This document shows, in pieces, positions 27,764 to 37,541 of a stretch of DNA of 64,000 bases (its first letter is position 1; each line of letters opens with the position of its first letter). Below the pieces are notes generated by a model. The model had not been told where the DNA came from. It searched no databases and worked only from the letters and a program-made list of their open reading frames with translations. The DNA is from Defluviitaleaceae bacterium (GTDB taxonomy: Bacteria; Bacillota; Clostridia; Lachnospirales; WQUN01): positions 1-64,000 of the forward strand of contig WQZS01000010.1 in assembly GCA_009780585.1 (NCBI GenBank), in the 5' to 3' direction. The position numbers and the translations under genes were made by a program.

Positions 27764-29098
27764 CTACTTGATTTTCAATGTCTTAAAATACCCCAGGAAG
27801 TCCGCGTTCTTATCCAGCATTTCCTGCGTCATGTCCTTGATTTCCTGCATGGAGCATACGGCGGCGGTCAGCGGGTCAAATAGATTTGCTTGATAGACCA
27901 GCCACGGGTCGCCTTCGATGACGGCGTCCACGGCCATCTTTTCGATTTGCGCCGACAGGCTGATGAGCGTTGCGATGTTGTCGGGCAAGGCGCCGACGTG
28001 TTGATATAACAAGCCGTGGGGGGTAGCGAGGACGGGCGTTTCCACGCAGGCGAGGGCGGGCAGGTTGGTGATGATGCCGTTGTTCATGTGGTTGCCGTTA
28101 AACATGAAATGCTCGCCGTCGCCGAAGAGGGCGTTGAAGATATTCGCCGCGTATTCGCCGCCGCGTTCGAGGTCCACTTCGGGCTTGTCGAGGAATTCGT
28201 TAAACTTGGCTTCCCAAGTGGCGTCGGCTTCCAGGTATTGGTTGAGGATATAGGCGTATTCGCCGGGGTTCCAGTTGGTGCCGTGGTGGCAGTATTTTTC
28301 GATGAGGTCCTTGCGCTTGCGGAACCACGGCAGGTATTCGGAATTATGCCCCGAGGATTCGGTGGGGTAGTAGCCGAATTGGAGGAACATTTCGTTGCGT
28401 ACGGGCTCGGCGTTGAGGACAGCGGGGTCGTTGGCGACCTTGTCGCGCAGTTGGGGGTACACGTCCTTGCCGTCGATTTTAAAGTCAAGGTAGAATGCTT
28501 GATGGTTGATGCCCGCGCAGGTGTAGGTATAGTTGCCGTCGCCCGCGCCCAGCCAATCGGCTAGCATCCACGCCGTACCCTGTACGCTGTGGCACAAGCC
28601 GGAAACGGTGACCTCGCTCATACGCTGGAGGTGCGCGCACAGCATGGCCATGGGGTTCGTATAGTTAAGCACGATAGCGTTGGGGCATACCCGCTCCACG
28701 TCACGGATGATGTCAAGCATGACGGGCGCGGTACGCAGGAAGCGGAAAACTCCCGCGGGCCCGCGGGTGTCGCCCACGTTGATATCCACGCCGTATTTCT
28801 TGGGGATTTCGATATCGTGCCGCCAAACGTCCACGCCGCCCTGTAAAATCGTAATCAAAACGCCGTCCGCGTTTTTAAGCGCCTCGCGGCGGTCGGTGGT
28901 GGCGGTTACGGTAGCGGGGTAATTACCCGCGTTTATCAGTTTTTCAATCGCGCGCTTGGAATACGCGAGCCGCCCTTCATGGATGTCCATCAGGCAAATC
29001 TCCGCGTCCTTAAACGCTTCATAACTTAGAATGTCCCGCGCCAAAGCCCGCGTAAACCCCAATGACCCCGCCCCGATGAATGTAAATTTTTTACCCAT
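27764..29098 (-). CDS. GH4 family glycosidase (alpha-galactosidase-like)
   Basis: 444 residues, an NAD- and Mn-dependent glycosidase of family GH4, cytoplasmic. N-terminal Rossmann FTFIGAGSLGFTRAL, NYTNPMAML, the metal-ligand cysteine in GLCHSVQ, and the metal-ligand histidine in CAGINHQAFYL. These resemble MelA-type alpha-galactosidases more than 6-phospho-glycosidases. As the last sugar gene of the operon it probably cleaves imported alpha-linked galactose or galactosamine oligosaccharides; the exact sugar is inferred from neighbours. Confidence 0.88.
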   Translation of the reverse strand: MGKKFTFIGAGSLGFTRALARDILSYEAFKDAEICLMDIHEGRLAYSKRAIEKLINAGNYPATVTATTDRREALKNADGVLITILQGGVDVWRHDIEIPKKYGVDINVGDTRGPAGVFRFLRTAPVMLDIIRDVERVCPNAIVLNYTNPMAMLCAHLQRMSEVTVSGLCHSVQGTAWMLADWLGAGDGNYTYTCAGINHQAFYLDFKIDGKDVYPQLRDKVANDPAVLNAEPVRNEMFLQFGYYPTESSGHNSEYLPWFRKRKDLIEKYCHHGTNWNPGEYAYILNQYLEADATWEAKFNEFLDKPEVDLERGGEYAANIFNALFGDGEHFMFNGNHMNNGIITNLPALACVETPVLATPHGLLYQHVGALPDNIATLISLSAQIEKMAVDAVIEGDPWLVYQANLFDPLTAAVCSMQEIKDMTQEMLDKNADFLGYFKTLKIK

Positions 29099-29146
29099 GT
29101 CAATCTCTCCCTTTTTCTTTATAATCTTTTTAATCTTTTTATCTTC

Positions 29147-30076
29147 TTATTCCGAACTCCTAATTTTAATCCCCAATTCCTCCAGCCTCGGCTGCCCCGC
29201 CGTGCCCCCGTGCTTCGCGGCGTTGAGGCTGCCGCAAGTGGTGCCGAACTTCAAACATTCCTCTACGGAGTATCCGTTAAGGTAACCGTAGATAAACCCG
29301 CCGTTAAAGCTGTCGCCCGCGCCCACGGTGTCGGCGACCTCAATTTCCATGGCGGCGCATTTGTATATTGTGCCTTGGCAATAGGCGTACGCGCCCTTTG
29401 CGCCGCACTTGACAGCGATAACAGGGACGAAGCCGCCCGCGTAACGTAAGGCGTCCTGTACGTTATCCTTCCCGGTAATCGACATTAATTCGTTTTCGTT
29501 GGGGAGGAAGACATCCACGTATTGCAAGATGTCCCTGATGCCGCCGTCCCATTTTTCCTCGGGGTCCCAATTGGTGTCGAGGGAAACCGTTGTGCCCAGG
29601 GACTTTGCTTTTTGCAAGATTGCCGGGTATCCGGCTTGGAGGTTCTTCAATATATAGTAACTGCAAATGTGCAGGTGGCGCGTTTGCGGCAGGAGTTCTT
29701 CCAGCCACGCGGCTTGTATCGTATCCATCGCGCCCATGTAGGTGAGCATACCGCGGTCGCCGCCGGTTTTATTCAGGCAAAGGGTCAGCGCGGTTTTGTC
29801 CGTTTCAGTGCGGATGTGGGCGGTGTCCACGCCGCCGCGCGTAAGGCAGTCGAACATGAACGCGCCGAAGCTGTCCGTCCCGGCAACACCCGTGCCCGTA
29901 ACGGAAAGGCCCAGCTTGGCGCATTGGCACGCGAAGATACACGCCGAACCACCCATTTCCAAGCCGTAGTTATTGACGAGTTTTTCTTTTTGGCCGAATT
30001 CCGGCTCGGTCGTACCCAAGTCCATGAGGAAATCTACGCAGAAATCGAAAGCGGTGACCACGTCATATTTTTTCAC
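29147..30076 (-). CDS. PfkB family sugar kinase (candidate tagatose-6-phosphate kinase)
   Basis: 309 residues of the ribokinase/PfkB fold: N-terminal GLEMGGSACIFACQCAKLG, and the C-terminal ATP/anion-hole motif DTVGAGDSFNGGF with the catalytic Asp. Between the aldolase and GH4 genes, 14 bases after the aldolase. Next to AgaS and a class II aldolase the natural role is phosphorylation of tagatose-6-phosphate to the 1,6-bisphosphate. It could instead phosphorylate the incoming sugar, since ABC import delivers it unphosphorylated and no other kinase is present. Confidence 0.85.
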   Translation of the reverse strand: MKKYDVVTAFDFCVDFLMDLGTTEPEFGQKEKLVNNYGLEMGGSACIFACQCAKLGLSVTGTGVAGTDSFGAFMFDCLTRGGVDTAHIRTETDKTALTLCLNKTGGDRGMLTYMGAMDTIQAAWLEELLPQTRHLHICSYYILKNLQAGYPAILQKAKSLGTTVSLDTNWDPEEKWDGGIRDILQYVDVFLPNENELMSITGKDNVQDALRYAGGFVPVIAVKCGAKGAYAYCQGTIYKCAAMEIEVADTVGAGDSFNGGFIYGYLNGYSVEECLKFGTTCGSLNAAKHGGTAGQPRLEELGIKIRSSE

Positions 30077-30090
30077 TAAAAACCTCCGTA

Positions 30091-30918
30091 TTATTTCATG
30101 CTTACCATGTTTAATTTTTCATGTACCATTTTTTTGACGGAAAGATACCCCGCTTTGCCATACGCTTTAGGGTCATAGGCGGCGGGGTTATCGCGTAAAA
30201 ATGCTTTAACGCCGTCGCTGTACGCGATACGCAGCTCGGTGGCGAAATTGACCTTGCAAATCCCTTCGCGGATGCAGGTACGCACCGTTTCGGCGGACAG
30301 GCCCGACGCGCCGTGCAGTACAAGCGGGATGTTTACGTGTTTGCGGATTTCAATGAGACGGTCAATATCCAGCTTCGGGACGCCGCTGTATACGCCGTGC
30401 GCTGTACCGATGGCGATCGCCAACGAGTTTGCGCCCGTACGCGCGGCAAATTCCGCCGCTTGGGCGGGGTCGGTATAGGCGTTTTCGGCCTCGTGATCGT
30501 CTTCCTTACCGCCGACGCTGCCGAGTTCGGCTTCGACGGGGACGCTTCCGGCGGCTTCGACGACTTCCCGGGTGATGCGGATATTCTCCTCGAAGGAAAG
30601 CAACGAGCCGTCGTACATAACGGAGGTATAACCCGCTTGGATACATTCCATCGCGAGCGCGTAGGAATTGCCGTGGTCCAAATGCATGGCGACGGGTACG
30701 CGCACGCGTTCCGCCAGCGCACCTACGATGGCGGCGTATACGGCGGGGGAGGCGTATTTAAGGGTGGACGAAGTGGTTTGCAAGATAACGGGGAGGTTCG
30801 CTTCGTCGGCGGCGTCGATAACCGCCTGCGCCATTTCCATGTTCTCGATATTAAACGCGCCGACAGCCGTACCGTTTGCTTGCGCGGTTTGTAACAGTTC
30901 GGTCGGCGGCACTAACAT
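30091..30918 (-). CDS. Class II bisphosphate aldolase (tagatose-bisphosphate type)
   Basis: 275 residues. Zinc-dependent aldolase with HLDHG, the EAELGSVGGKEDD loop, GTAHGVYSG and LVLHGASGL in order; similar in layout to GatY/KbaY as well as Fba. Cleaves tagatose- or fructose-1,6-bisphosphate to DHAP and glyceraldehyde-3-phosphate. ATG 30918 lies in the end of the AgaS gene (overlap ATGTTAG), so translation is coupled; a longer frame to 31065 is only overlap with that gene. Confidence 0.88.
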   Translation of the reverse strand: MLVPPTELLQTAQANGTAVGAFNIENMEMAQAVIDAADEANLPVILQTTSSTLKYASPAVYAAIVGALAERVRVPVAMHLDHGNSYALAMECIQAGYTSVMYDGSLLSFEENIRITREVVEAAGSVPVEAELGSVGGKEDDHEAENAYTDPAQAAEFAARTGANSLAIAIGTAHGVYSGVPKLDIDRLIEIRKHVNIPLVLHGASGLSAETVRTCIREGICKVNFATELRIAYSDGVKAFLRDNPAAYDPKAYGKAGYLSVKKMVHEKLNMVSMK

Positions 30919-32099
30919 GGGTACACCGTCACGCCTTGTACGACACGGTTCACCAGGCCCGAAGGGGAGGGGTTGTCCGTAGGCACGCCCAGCGCAAGCG
31001 ACGTAAACATGGATAAAAGCTGCATAAAGATTAGCCCTTGCAAACCGGCGGCAACGTCCGCGCATATCCCGTATCCCGCGGCGTTATACGGGACGGTCAA
31101 ATCGGATTGTAAGGGGTTGGCCGCGTTTTGCAAGGCTACGGCCTTGTTGCCGTCGCGTTGGCCGTATAATTCGTTGAATAAATCCAAATCGTATTTTTCG
31201 GTAAACGGATGGTTTGATATGAAATGGACGGTTAATGTCTTGGGATTTAATACGGTCTTTGGGCCGTGGCGGAATTCGGTGGCGGAATTGCAACCCGCAA
31301 CCACCCGGCCGTTGGTCAACTCCATCATTTTGAGCGCGCCTTCCTGCACGAGCGCGGACATCGGGCCGCTGCCCAAATACCACGCGCGTTCGAATCCCCA
31401 AGAGGCGCATTGCCTTGCGGCGTTGACCATTGCGTTCGGACTGCCGCCGGAAACATGATCCGCCAGCACGTTGATTTCGTCCGCGATTTTATCGGTTTCT
31501 TTATGGCACAACGCCGCGAAACCCGCCAAAATCATCGTCGAAACGCTTGAAGTCATGGCGAAGCCATTATCGTTCGTGCCTTCGGGCATGACCAGGACGA
31601 GGCCGTTTTCGGATTCGCTTGCGGCAATCGCCAGCTTGGATTTGCCGTCGCATACGATGGCGATTTCGTACAAATCCCTTAACCGCTTGCGCGCGTATTG
31701 CACCGCGCCCACGGATTCGGGGCTGTTGCCGGAGCGGGCGAAGGAAATCAAAAGTGTCCTCTTATCCGCCATACTTGCGGGGAAGTGCATGTCGGGCGCG
31801 GAGACGATGTCCGTCGTATGTATCGCCTCGCTGTGGACACCCATGGCTTGCGCGGCGAAACCCGAAACCGCGCGCCCCACAAAGCCGGAACTTCCCGCCC
31901 CCGTAAGGATGACCCGCACGTCCGACAAACAGCCGACCCTGTCCATAAACGCATCTATCCGCGGCTTCATTTCCTTTAAATAAGCACCCAGCGCGCGCCA
32001 CATCAACGGTTGGTGCGCAATTTCATAAGCGGTACTCCCGCATTTCCTTTCTTCAAAAAAATCCTTGCCTTCACCATAAAACGCGTTGAATAAATCCAT
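30912..32099 (-). CDS. agaS: SIS-domain sugar isomerase/deaminase, AgaS-like
   Basis: 395 residues with two SIS domains (ILTGAGSSGFVGRAVSGFAA; LLISFARSGNSPESVGAV; AWYLGSGPMSALVQEGALKM; SATEFRHGPKTVL). The full-length match is to AgaS, galactosamine-6-phosphate deaminase/isomerase, which yields tagatose-6-phosphate and ammonia. ATG 32099 has AGGAG 9 bases upstream; ATG 32105 is too close to it. Coupled to the aldolase gene. This gene is the main pointer to galactosamine as the sugar handled by the operon. Confidence 0.82.
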   Translation of the reverse strand: MDLFNAFYGEGKDFFEERKCGSTAYEIAHQPLMWRALGAYLKEMKPRIDAFMDRVGCLSDVRVILTGAGSSGFVGRAVSGFAAQAMGVHSEAIHTTDIVSAPDMHFPASMADKRTLLISFARSGNSPESVGAVQYARKRLRDLYEIAIVCDGKSKLAIAASESENGLVLVMPEGTNDNGFAMTSSVSTMILAGFAALCHKETDKIADEINVLADHVSGGSPNAMVNAARQCASWGFERAWYLGSGPMSALVQEGALKMMELTNGRVVAGCNSATEFRHGPKTVLNPKTLTVHFISNHPFTEKYDLDLFNELYGQRDGNKAVALQNAANPLQSDLTVPYNAAGYGICADVAAGLQGLIFMQLLSMFTSLALGVPTDNPSPSGLVNRVVQGVTVYPC

Positions 32100-32140
32100 T
32101 CCCATCCGCTCCTATTATTTTTATTCCTAATTCCTTATTT

Positions 32141-32869
32141 TTAACATTCCAAATCCACCGTATACGTAAAGAAGTCTCCCCGCACGGTCGAGCGGCAATA
32201 CTCCACCACTACGCTGCCGTTGTGGGTGATACGGTCGATGCACATTACAGGCGCGTTCAATTCCTGTTGTAACAGCCGCGCTTCCAACCCGCCCAGGGAC
32301 GTTGCGCGGAAGGTTTCCCGCGCCTTTACGGGGGCGACGCCCAGCATCCGCATGGTGTTGTACAGCCCGTTGTCCGCGACGGAATCCGCCGTCATGCTCT
32401 TAAACAACGCCTTGGGGATGTAGGACGCTTCGACGGCGTAGGGTACGTCGTTGACGCTGCGCAAGCGCGTTATCTTGTACACGAGGGCGTTCTTTTCGGG
32501 GAGTTCCAGCTTCTGCGTGATGTCGTCGCTTGCGGGCAGCTCCTCGAAGGCGAGGACCTCCGCTACTTCGTTGATCCCTTGGGCACGTAATGATTCGCTG
32601 AAGGAATAGAACTTCGACAATTTATTGTCGATATGCTCCACTCGCACGAAGGTCCCCTTGCCGCGCTGGCGTATCAAGTGCCCCATTAACACAAGGTCCT
32701 CGATGGCCTTACGGATGGTGATGCGGGAAACGCCGTATATATCGCACAGCTCCATTTCCGTGGGGATGCGCTGCCCTGTCCGCCATTCGCGTGAGGAGAT
32801 GCGGTTTAACATATCCTCGTGGATTTGTTCGTACAGGGGCGTGATGGAGTCTTTTTGCGCTTCGGTCAT
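32141..32869 (-). CDS. GntR family (HutC/UTRA) regulator
   Basis: 242 residues: winged-helix DNA-binding domain (ISSREWRTGQRIPTEMELCD, YGVSRITIRKAIEDL, RQRGKGTFV) and a UTRA effector domain (residues 90-240). This subfamily senses sugar phosphates or amino sugars. Embedded in the sugar operon, 4-base overlap (ATGA) with the beta-helix gene before it. Likely the local repressor, with GalN-6-P or a related phosphate as a sensible but untested effector. Confidence 0.9.
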   Translation of the reverse strand: MTEAQKDSITPLYEQIHEDMLNRISSREWRTGQRIPTEMELCDIYGVSRITIRKAIEDLVLMGHLIRQRGKGTFVRVEHIDNKLSKFYSFSESLRAQGINEVAEVLAFEELPASDDITQKLELPEKNALVYKITRLRSVNDVPYAVEASYIPKALFKSMTADSVADNGLYNTMRMLGVAPVKARETFRATSLGGLEARLLQQELNAPVMCIDRITHNGSVVVEYCRSTVRGDFFTYTVDLEC

Positions 32870-34443
32870 TGTATGCGTACCCCTTTTGATGTAACGGCTT
32901 GGGCGTAGGCGCGTATGTCCCCGCCGCGTTTAACGGGTGTGCCGTATTCCAAGGTAAGCTGCACCATGTATAAATCACCCGCTGTTTTTAACACAGCCGC
33001 GGCGTTTACGCCTTTAAAACCGTTGCGTCGTAGTTTTCCGTTCAAGAGTTTACATATATCCTGCTTTTTTTCCGGGGTTGCCTTAAAGTGTTTCGATTGC
33101 AGGAATTCCGCGGCTTCGTTCACCCTGCGTTGGGCGGCGGGGAAGCCTTTGTAGTGTTCGATTCCGGAACGCAGGTACTCGTGGTTGGCGTCGGTCCCGA
33201 AGCCTTCGGGTACCGCTTTCGTAAGGGTGAAGTCGCCGTTTTCGGGGTCCGCCAATAAATTTGCCGATATGATTTGCTTTTTGCGCTGTTCCACGGGGAG
33301 TTGGTTGAGTTGGCTGAAGTAATCTTCAACCTGCGCGCAATTTGACCATAGGTTATCGCCGAAGTCATTGCTTGCCGCCATATCGCCGTTAAAATCGATT
33401 GCCTGTTCGCCGCTTACTATAATATTACCCTTGATCATGTTATTACGGCTTTTCTGCACGGCGATGTTGTCCTTATTGTCGTACAGGATATTATTCGTGA
33501 AGGTGCAGTCCTCGGTATAGCCCAGGTGCTTGGCGTACCCGCCGAAGATCAGCCCCGCCCAGCCGCTTGAATTTGCAATGATATTGTCGTGTACATGCAC
33601 GTCCTTGGTGATGAGCGGCGGTTTGTGCTCGGTGGCAACCTCGATGCCCAAATCGTTGTCGATGACGACGTTGCCGTAGATTTCGATATAGTGGCCGCCG
33701 TCCACGTAAATCCCGCCGCAGCAGCGGTCGTATTTGCCGCCGAAGGGGCCGGGGTTTTCACGGCTGCCGCCCCATCCCTCGGGGTTGTGGTTAGCCGACC
33801 AGTACGCTTCGTTGCCCGTGGTGTCGGAGCCGATGACGAGGTTGGCGAATACCTTGCCGTTGCGGGCGCAATCCACGGAGGGGTCTTTACCCGCCGTACC
33901 TTCGAAACCGATGATATCGATGCCGATGTTGTCGTTGTTCCATACATGGTTATTATGGATGCTGAAGCCGTCGATGTTGCCGTTAACCACAAGGGCTTCG
34001 CTCCAGTAGAGTTTGTTGTTGTGCACGCTGTTGCCTGCGATGATGAGTTCGCTGACGGGCGCGCGGGGGTTTTCCCCGTAGACGGAAATCGCGTGGCCGC
34101 CTTTGGGGCCGTTGATGCCGTATACCTCATTATCCGTAATCATGATACGGCGCAGGGGCGCGTCCCCGCGTTCGGGGGTGCTTTTTACGTCGATGCCGCG
34201 GTGGGCGTTGGTAACCTTAAGTCCCTTGATGCGGATATATTCGCAGTCGGTCACGGAAATAGCGGCACCCTTACCGCCGCCGTCGATAACCACCGTGTCT
34301 GTTTTTTCGACCGTGATGCAAATGGGCGCGTCCTCCGTGCCGCTGAGGTTCTTTATTTTAATATTTTCGCGGTACACACCCGGCGGGATCGCCAGCGTAT
34401 CGCCGGGTTTTAATTTCTTGATCGCGTTGCCAATCGAAAGCAT
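32866..34443 (-). CDS. Right-handed beta-helix (pectate-lyase-like) protein, leaderless
   Basis: 525 residues. Repeating beta-helix coils (SELIIAGNSVHNNKL, FSIHNNHVWNNDNIGIDIIG, DVHVHDNIIANSSGWAG, CTFTNNILYDNKDNI) preceded by LKPGDTLAIPPGVYRENI, typical of PL/GH28-like DUF1565/NosD families. It has no signal peptide, so it should act in the cytosol on imported oligosaccharides, unlike the membrane-anchored beta-helix protein at 50736. GGAGACATACG precedes ATG 34443. Enzyme class cannot be fixed from sequence. Confidence 0.8.
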   Translation of the reverse strand: MLSIGNAIKKLKPGDTLAIPPGVYRENIKIKNLSGTEDAPICITVEKTDTVVIDGGGKGAAISVTDCEYIRIKGLKVTNAHRGIDVKSTPERGDAPLRRIMITDNEVYGINGPKGGHAISVYGENPRAPVSELIIAGNSVHNNKLYWSEALVVNGNIDGFSIHNNHVWNNDNIGIDIIGFEGTAGKDPSVDCARNGKVFANLVIGSDTTGNEAYWSANHNPEGWGGSRENPGPFGGKYDRCCGGIYVDGGHYIEIYGNVVIDNDLGIEVATEHKPPLITKDVHVHDNIIANSSGWAGLIFGGYAKHLGYTEDCTFTNNILYDNKDNIAVQKSRNNMIKGNIIVSGEQAIDFNGDMAASNDFGDNLWSNCAQVEDYFSQLNQLPVEQRKKQIISANLLADPENGDFTLTKAVPEGFGTDANHEYLRSGIEHYKGFPAAQRRVNEAAEFLQSKHFKATPEKKQDICKLLNGKLRRNGFKGVNAAAVLKTAGDLYMVQLTLEYGTPVKRGGDIRAYAQAVTSKGVRIQ

Positions 34444-34455
34444 CGTATGTCTCCT

Positions 34456-35556
34456 TTATTCCTGCCAGCGCGGCAGGTTGCTGTGTATGCCGCGCTTTGT
34501 TTGCGGCTGTATATCGCGCCAAAAGACGCGGTTAAGCTGTATCACCGATACGGCGGGCAGGAAGTCGAATTCCCAAGCCCTGTCGTATAACGCTTGTATC
34601 GTTTCAAGGTCCTCCGGGTCGGCGTAATCCAGCGCGAACACGGGGAAGTAATGCGTTTGCCGTATCCGGTTAATATCGTTGGCGCGTTGGCGCGTCCATT
34701 CCAGGTCGTTGCCGCGCCAGGTGTAATATTCCTGCCGCGCGAAATTGTAACCGCCCGTAAACGACTCAAACATGATGCCCGAGATATACGGCGCGAAGTC
34801 CTCCATCATAAAGAAACCGCGGTTGGCGACGATCTTCGCGTCGGGGAAGGTTGCGCGCAGTTTGCGGATCAAATCGGCCATGCCTTCCCGCGTTTCGGGG
34901 ATCAGCTCCGCCGTGTCGATCGTGTCCAAAAAAATCCCGTCGAAGCCCATACGCAGCACCGCTTGCACGCGGTCGATGACGATCTGCTGCCACATGGGAT
35001 GGCCCGCGTCCACATAATAGGATTGCCAGTTCGCGTTCTGCCGCGGCTCGTCGTTGCCGTCGTCTATGTAAAACGACGCCCAGCCTCCGGGGCCGCCGCC
35101 GTCCATGCGCCGTAGGTTATGGTCTTCGCCCACGGTTACATAACCGATCGTCCATGTACCGCGTTCGCCCAGCCAGCCGATTTGCGCCGCCGTCATTCGG
35201 TCCGGCTCCAATATGGCTACGTCGAACAGCCCAATCGTTTCGGAAAACGTGCCGTAGTGGCATACGAAGGAAATCACATCCTCCCAAGTGGGGCGTTCGC
35301 CGATTTGCGGGGTAGGGGGCGGGGGAGAAGTGGGAACCGGGGATTCGGAATTCGAAATAGGGGGTGAAGTATCGGGGGTTGTGACGTCGGGAATTGTAAT
35401 ATCGTGCGTTGGCAAAGGGGACGAAGGGGGAGATGGCGGAGGGGTGTTAATAAGCGTGGCTTCGGGCATTTCGGAGGCTCCTTCAACGGGGGGGTGTGAA
35501 GCGCAAGCGGTCAGGATCAACAAAGCGATAATCGGCAATAAAAACGCCTTAACCAT
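34456..35556 (-). CDS. GH114/TM1410-like lipoprotein (polygalactosaminidase-related)
   Basis: 366 residues. Lipoprotein signal with lipobox LLILTAC, a proline/serine/threonine linker (residues 30-90), then a TIM-barrel of the GH114/TM1410 group: TIGYVTVGED, GHPMWQQIVIDRVQA, MGFDGIFLDTIDTAE, DAKIVANRGFFM, PVFALDYADPED. GH114 includes endo-alpha-1,4-polygalactosaminidase. Start ATG 35556 has AGGTGGT upstream; an upstream frame to 35658 overlaps the binding-protein gene. Anchored outside the membrane, it would cut polymer for the importer beside it. Confidence 0.8.
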   Translation of the reverse strand: MVKAFLLPIIALLILTACASHPPVEGASEMPEATLINTPPPSPPSSPLPTHDITIPDVTTPDTSPPISNSESPVPTSPPPPTPQIGERPTWEDVISFVCHYGTFSETIGLFDVAILEPDRMTAAQIGWLGERGTWTIGYVTVGEDHNLRRMDGGGPGGWASFYIDDGNDEPRQNANWQSYYVDAGHPMWQQIVIDRVQAVLRMGFDGIFLDTIDTAELIPETREGMADLIRKLRATFPDAKIVANRGFFMMEDFAPYISGIMFESFTGGYNFARQEYYTWRGNDLEWTRQRANDINRIRQTHYFPVFALDYADPEDLETIQALYDRAWEFDFLPAVSVIQLNRVFWRDIQPQTKRGIHSNLPRWQE

Positions 35557-35584
35557 CCGCGCACCACCTAAATAAGATATGTAA

Positions 35585-35611
35585 CCGGGGGCAGGCAGTA
35601 CCCGCCCCCGG
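35585..35611 (-). promoter_or_regulatory. Intercistronic hairpin after binding-protein gene
   Basis: CCGGGGGC and GCCCCCGG pair with a 11-base loop between the binding-protein stop and the GH114 gene. The T-run is poor, so it is more likely an mRNA-stabilising 3' hairpin or partial terminator that raises binding-protein output above that of downstream genes. Confidence 0.6.
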
Positions 35612-35626
35612 TGATAAAATGTTTGA

Positions 35627-37438
35627 TTAATCGGCGGCGCGAAGTTCAAAGTTGTCAATAATCATTTCGCGGACGCCGTTCACGCGGAAGAAGAATTCCT
35701 TTTCGGCATGGTCGCCTTCGGCGCTTATGGTCATCGTATAACGGCCGGATTGCCCTTCTTCGAAGTAGTATTCCGACCACCCCATATCAGGGCCGGTTGT
35801 GTAGAATACAAGCCATTGGTCGGGCACCACTTGTAATACATGGTAATCAAAGGAAACCGTATACATCTTCGAGCCGACAAACACAAAATCTTCATGACGC
35901 GTACCCACGATGGGTACCCATGTGCCGGAACCTTCGGCAAATTCGATGTGAAGTGAACGCCCGTCGATACCGTCGTCGATGATGGTGCGTGTCATGTTCA
36001 TCCATTCCTCGGGTTCCCAGGTTAGGAAGCCCATGGTGCCGTCCTCAAAGTCCACGACGGGGGGGTCCACGAATGTGCGGGGCTCTTCCCAACCGGGATC
36101 GAGGGCGTTGAAGGCGTCGATGGCGTGCTGCATGGCGGAGAGCTGCTCGTTAACGAGGTCGGTTGCGGTACGGCCGTCGGGTACTTCCATCGCCCAGGTA
36201 ATGCTGTCGGCAAGGGTACGGAAGTTGGGGATGCCGTTGTGCAGCGAGAAGAAGGATTCCTTCATCATGGCGGCTTCCACACCGGCGCGGCGGGCGTCGT
36301 TCATCCAGCCTTGGTTAAAGAAGTCAGAGCCGCGTTCCAGGTTCCTTTCGTATTGGAACTCCACGAAAGCGATGCCGCCCAGCGGGTTGCGCGCGCCTGT
36401 GGCTACGCTTGCGCCCCATGTGCGGATGTGGTTGAAGTTGGGGTCGCCGAATTGTCCCGTGGGCATGGGGGCGATGCTCCAGTCGTCTTCCATGGCGCCG
36501 AGGGAACCGGCGAACCACGCTTCATGCGCGAACATGGCCATTTGCCCTTGGGCGAACAAGTGGGCGTTCCAGCCGAAGTGATGGATGTCGTTGCGGGCGA
36601 TGGCGTCGATGGCTTGCTGGATTACGGCGATTTGGTTCGCGCCGTTGATGGCAAGCGTAAACTGCCCCGTTTGCGGGTTGTAATTGGTGGTGGGCAATTG
36701 GTTGGCGCCCAGCATTACGTACAGGCTGGTGGTGGAGAAGCCCCATTGGTTGATTTCGCCCGTGTTGCCGATATCGTCGGTAAATTCGGAGGATACTTGG
36801 TACATCCTTTCCACGGTCCAGTTACCTTCGCGGTACATTTCCGTGGGGGTGGGCAAGCCGTAGCGGTTAAACATGGTGGCGTTGTAGAACATAAGGAGGG
36901 GTACGCGGTTAATTTCCTGCAGGAAATAATGGCGCCCCATGTATTGCTTGGCGTTCATTACTTCGTAGTCCAGCCACGGCGCGTTTTGCGTGAACATCCC
37001 GTCGATGGGGATGGCGATTTCACGCAGGGCGTACATGGGCAGCACTTCGTCGTTGGAGTCGAAAATGTCGGGGGAGTCATCCGCCAAAATCAAGGACATC
37101 AGGCGTGCGTAATACTGATCCCACGGCGCCGCTTCGATGCGGATGTTAACATCGTGCAGCGCTTCAAAGTCGCGGGCGTCCTGCTCCACGTTCGGGTTAA
37201 TGGATTGGTGGAACACGAAGATGTCGTTCCCGCGGATGCCGGAAATGTCGGGGCGGATGATTTGCGGTCCCGTATCGGTGGGGGTGCCGGAGGTTTGGTT
37301 GCCCGGCGTCGCGGTGGGTGCCACGTTACCCGGCGTGGGTGACGGGTCCGGGTCGTTGTTTCTGCCGCATGCGGTTATCGCAAATGCCAATGCCATAACC
37401 ACCGCGAGGACGGATAGGATGCTTAAAAACCTTTTCAT
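35627..37438 (-). CDS. ABC sugar-binding lipoprotein with C-terminal beta domain
   Basis: 603 residues. Lipoprotein signal (MALAFAITACGRN), P/T-rich linker, family 1 solute-binding fold (residues 70-460: SPDIFDSNDEVLPMYAL, GLPTPTEMYREGNWTVE, FAQGQMAMFAHEAW, RTWGASVATGARNP). An extra ~140-residue C-terminal beta-sandwich starts near VDFEDGTMGFLTW and looks like a carbohydrate-binding module. Start ATG 37438 has GAGGAGAGAAAATA upstream. Partner of the permeases at 37542 and 38541. Confidence 0.88.
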   Translation of the reverse strand: MKRFLSILSVLAVVMALAFAITACGRNNDPDPSPTPGNVAPTATPGNQTSGTPTDTGPQIIRPDISGIRGNDIFVFHQSINPNVEQDARDFEALHDVNIRIEAAPWDQYYARLMSLILADDSPDIFDSNDEVLPMYALREIAIPIDGMFTQNAPWLDYEVMNAKQYMGRHYFLQEINRVPLLMFYNATMFNRYGLPTPTEMYREGNWTVERMYQVSSEFTDDIGNTGEINQWGFSTTSLYVMLGANQLPTTNYNPQTGQFTLAINGANQIAVIQQAIDAIARNDIHHFGWNAHLFAQGQMAMFAHEAWFAGSLGAMEDDWSIAPMPTGQFGDPNFNHIRTWGASVATGARNPLGGIAFVEFQYERNLERGSDFFNQGWMNDARRAGVEAAMMKESFFSLHNGIPNFRTLADSITWAMEVPDGRTATDLVNEQLSAMQHAIDAFNALDPGWEEPRTFVDPPVVDFEDGTMGFLTWEPEEWMNMTRTIIDDGIDGRSLHIEFAEGSGTWVPIVGTRHEDFVFVGSKMYTVSFDYHVLQVVPDQWLVFYTTGPDMGWSEYYFEEGQSGRYTMTISAEGDHAEKEFFFRVNGVREMIIDNFELRAAD

Positions 37439-37541
37439 TATTTTCTCTCCTCTTTTTTGTGGGGCGCTGCCCCGATTTATTTTGCGCGCCTTTGGCGGAT
37501 TTATGCCCGCGCCGGGCGAATCAAAACCGTTAACCAAATTA

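Noticed and set aside
36125..37342. 405-codon plus-strand frame opposite the sugar-binding protein gene
   Set aside because: Shadow of the real gene: repetitive G/V-rich sequence, no ribosome site, no recognisable motif.
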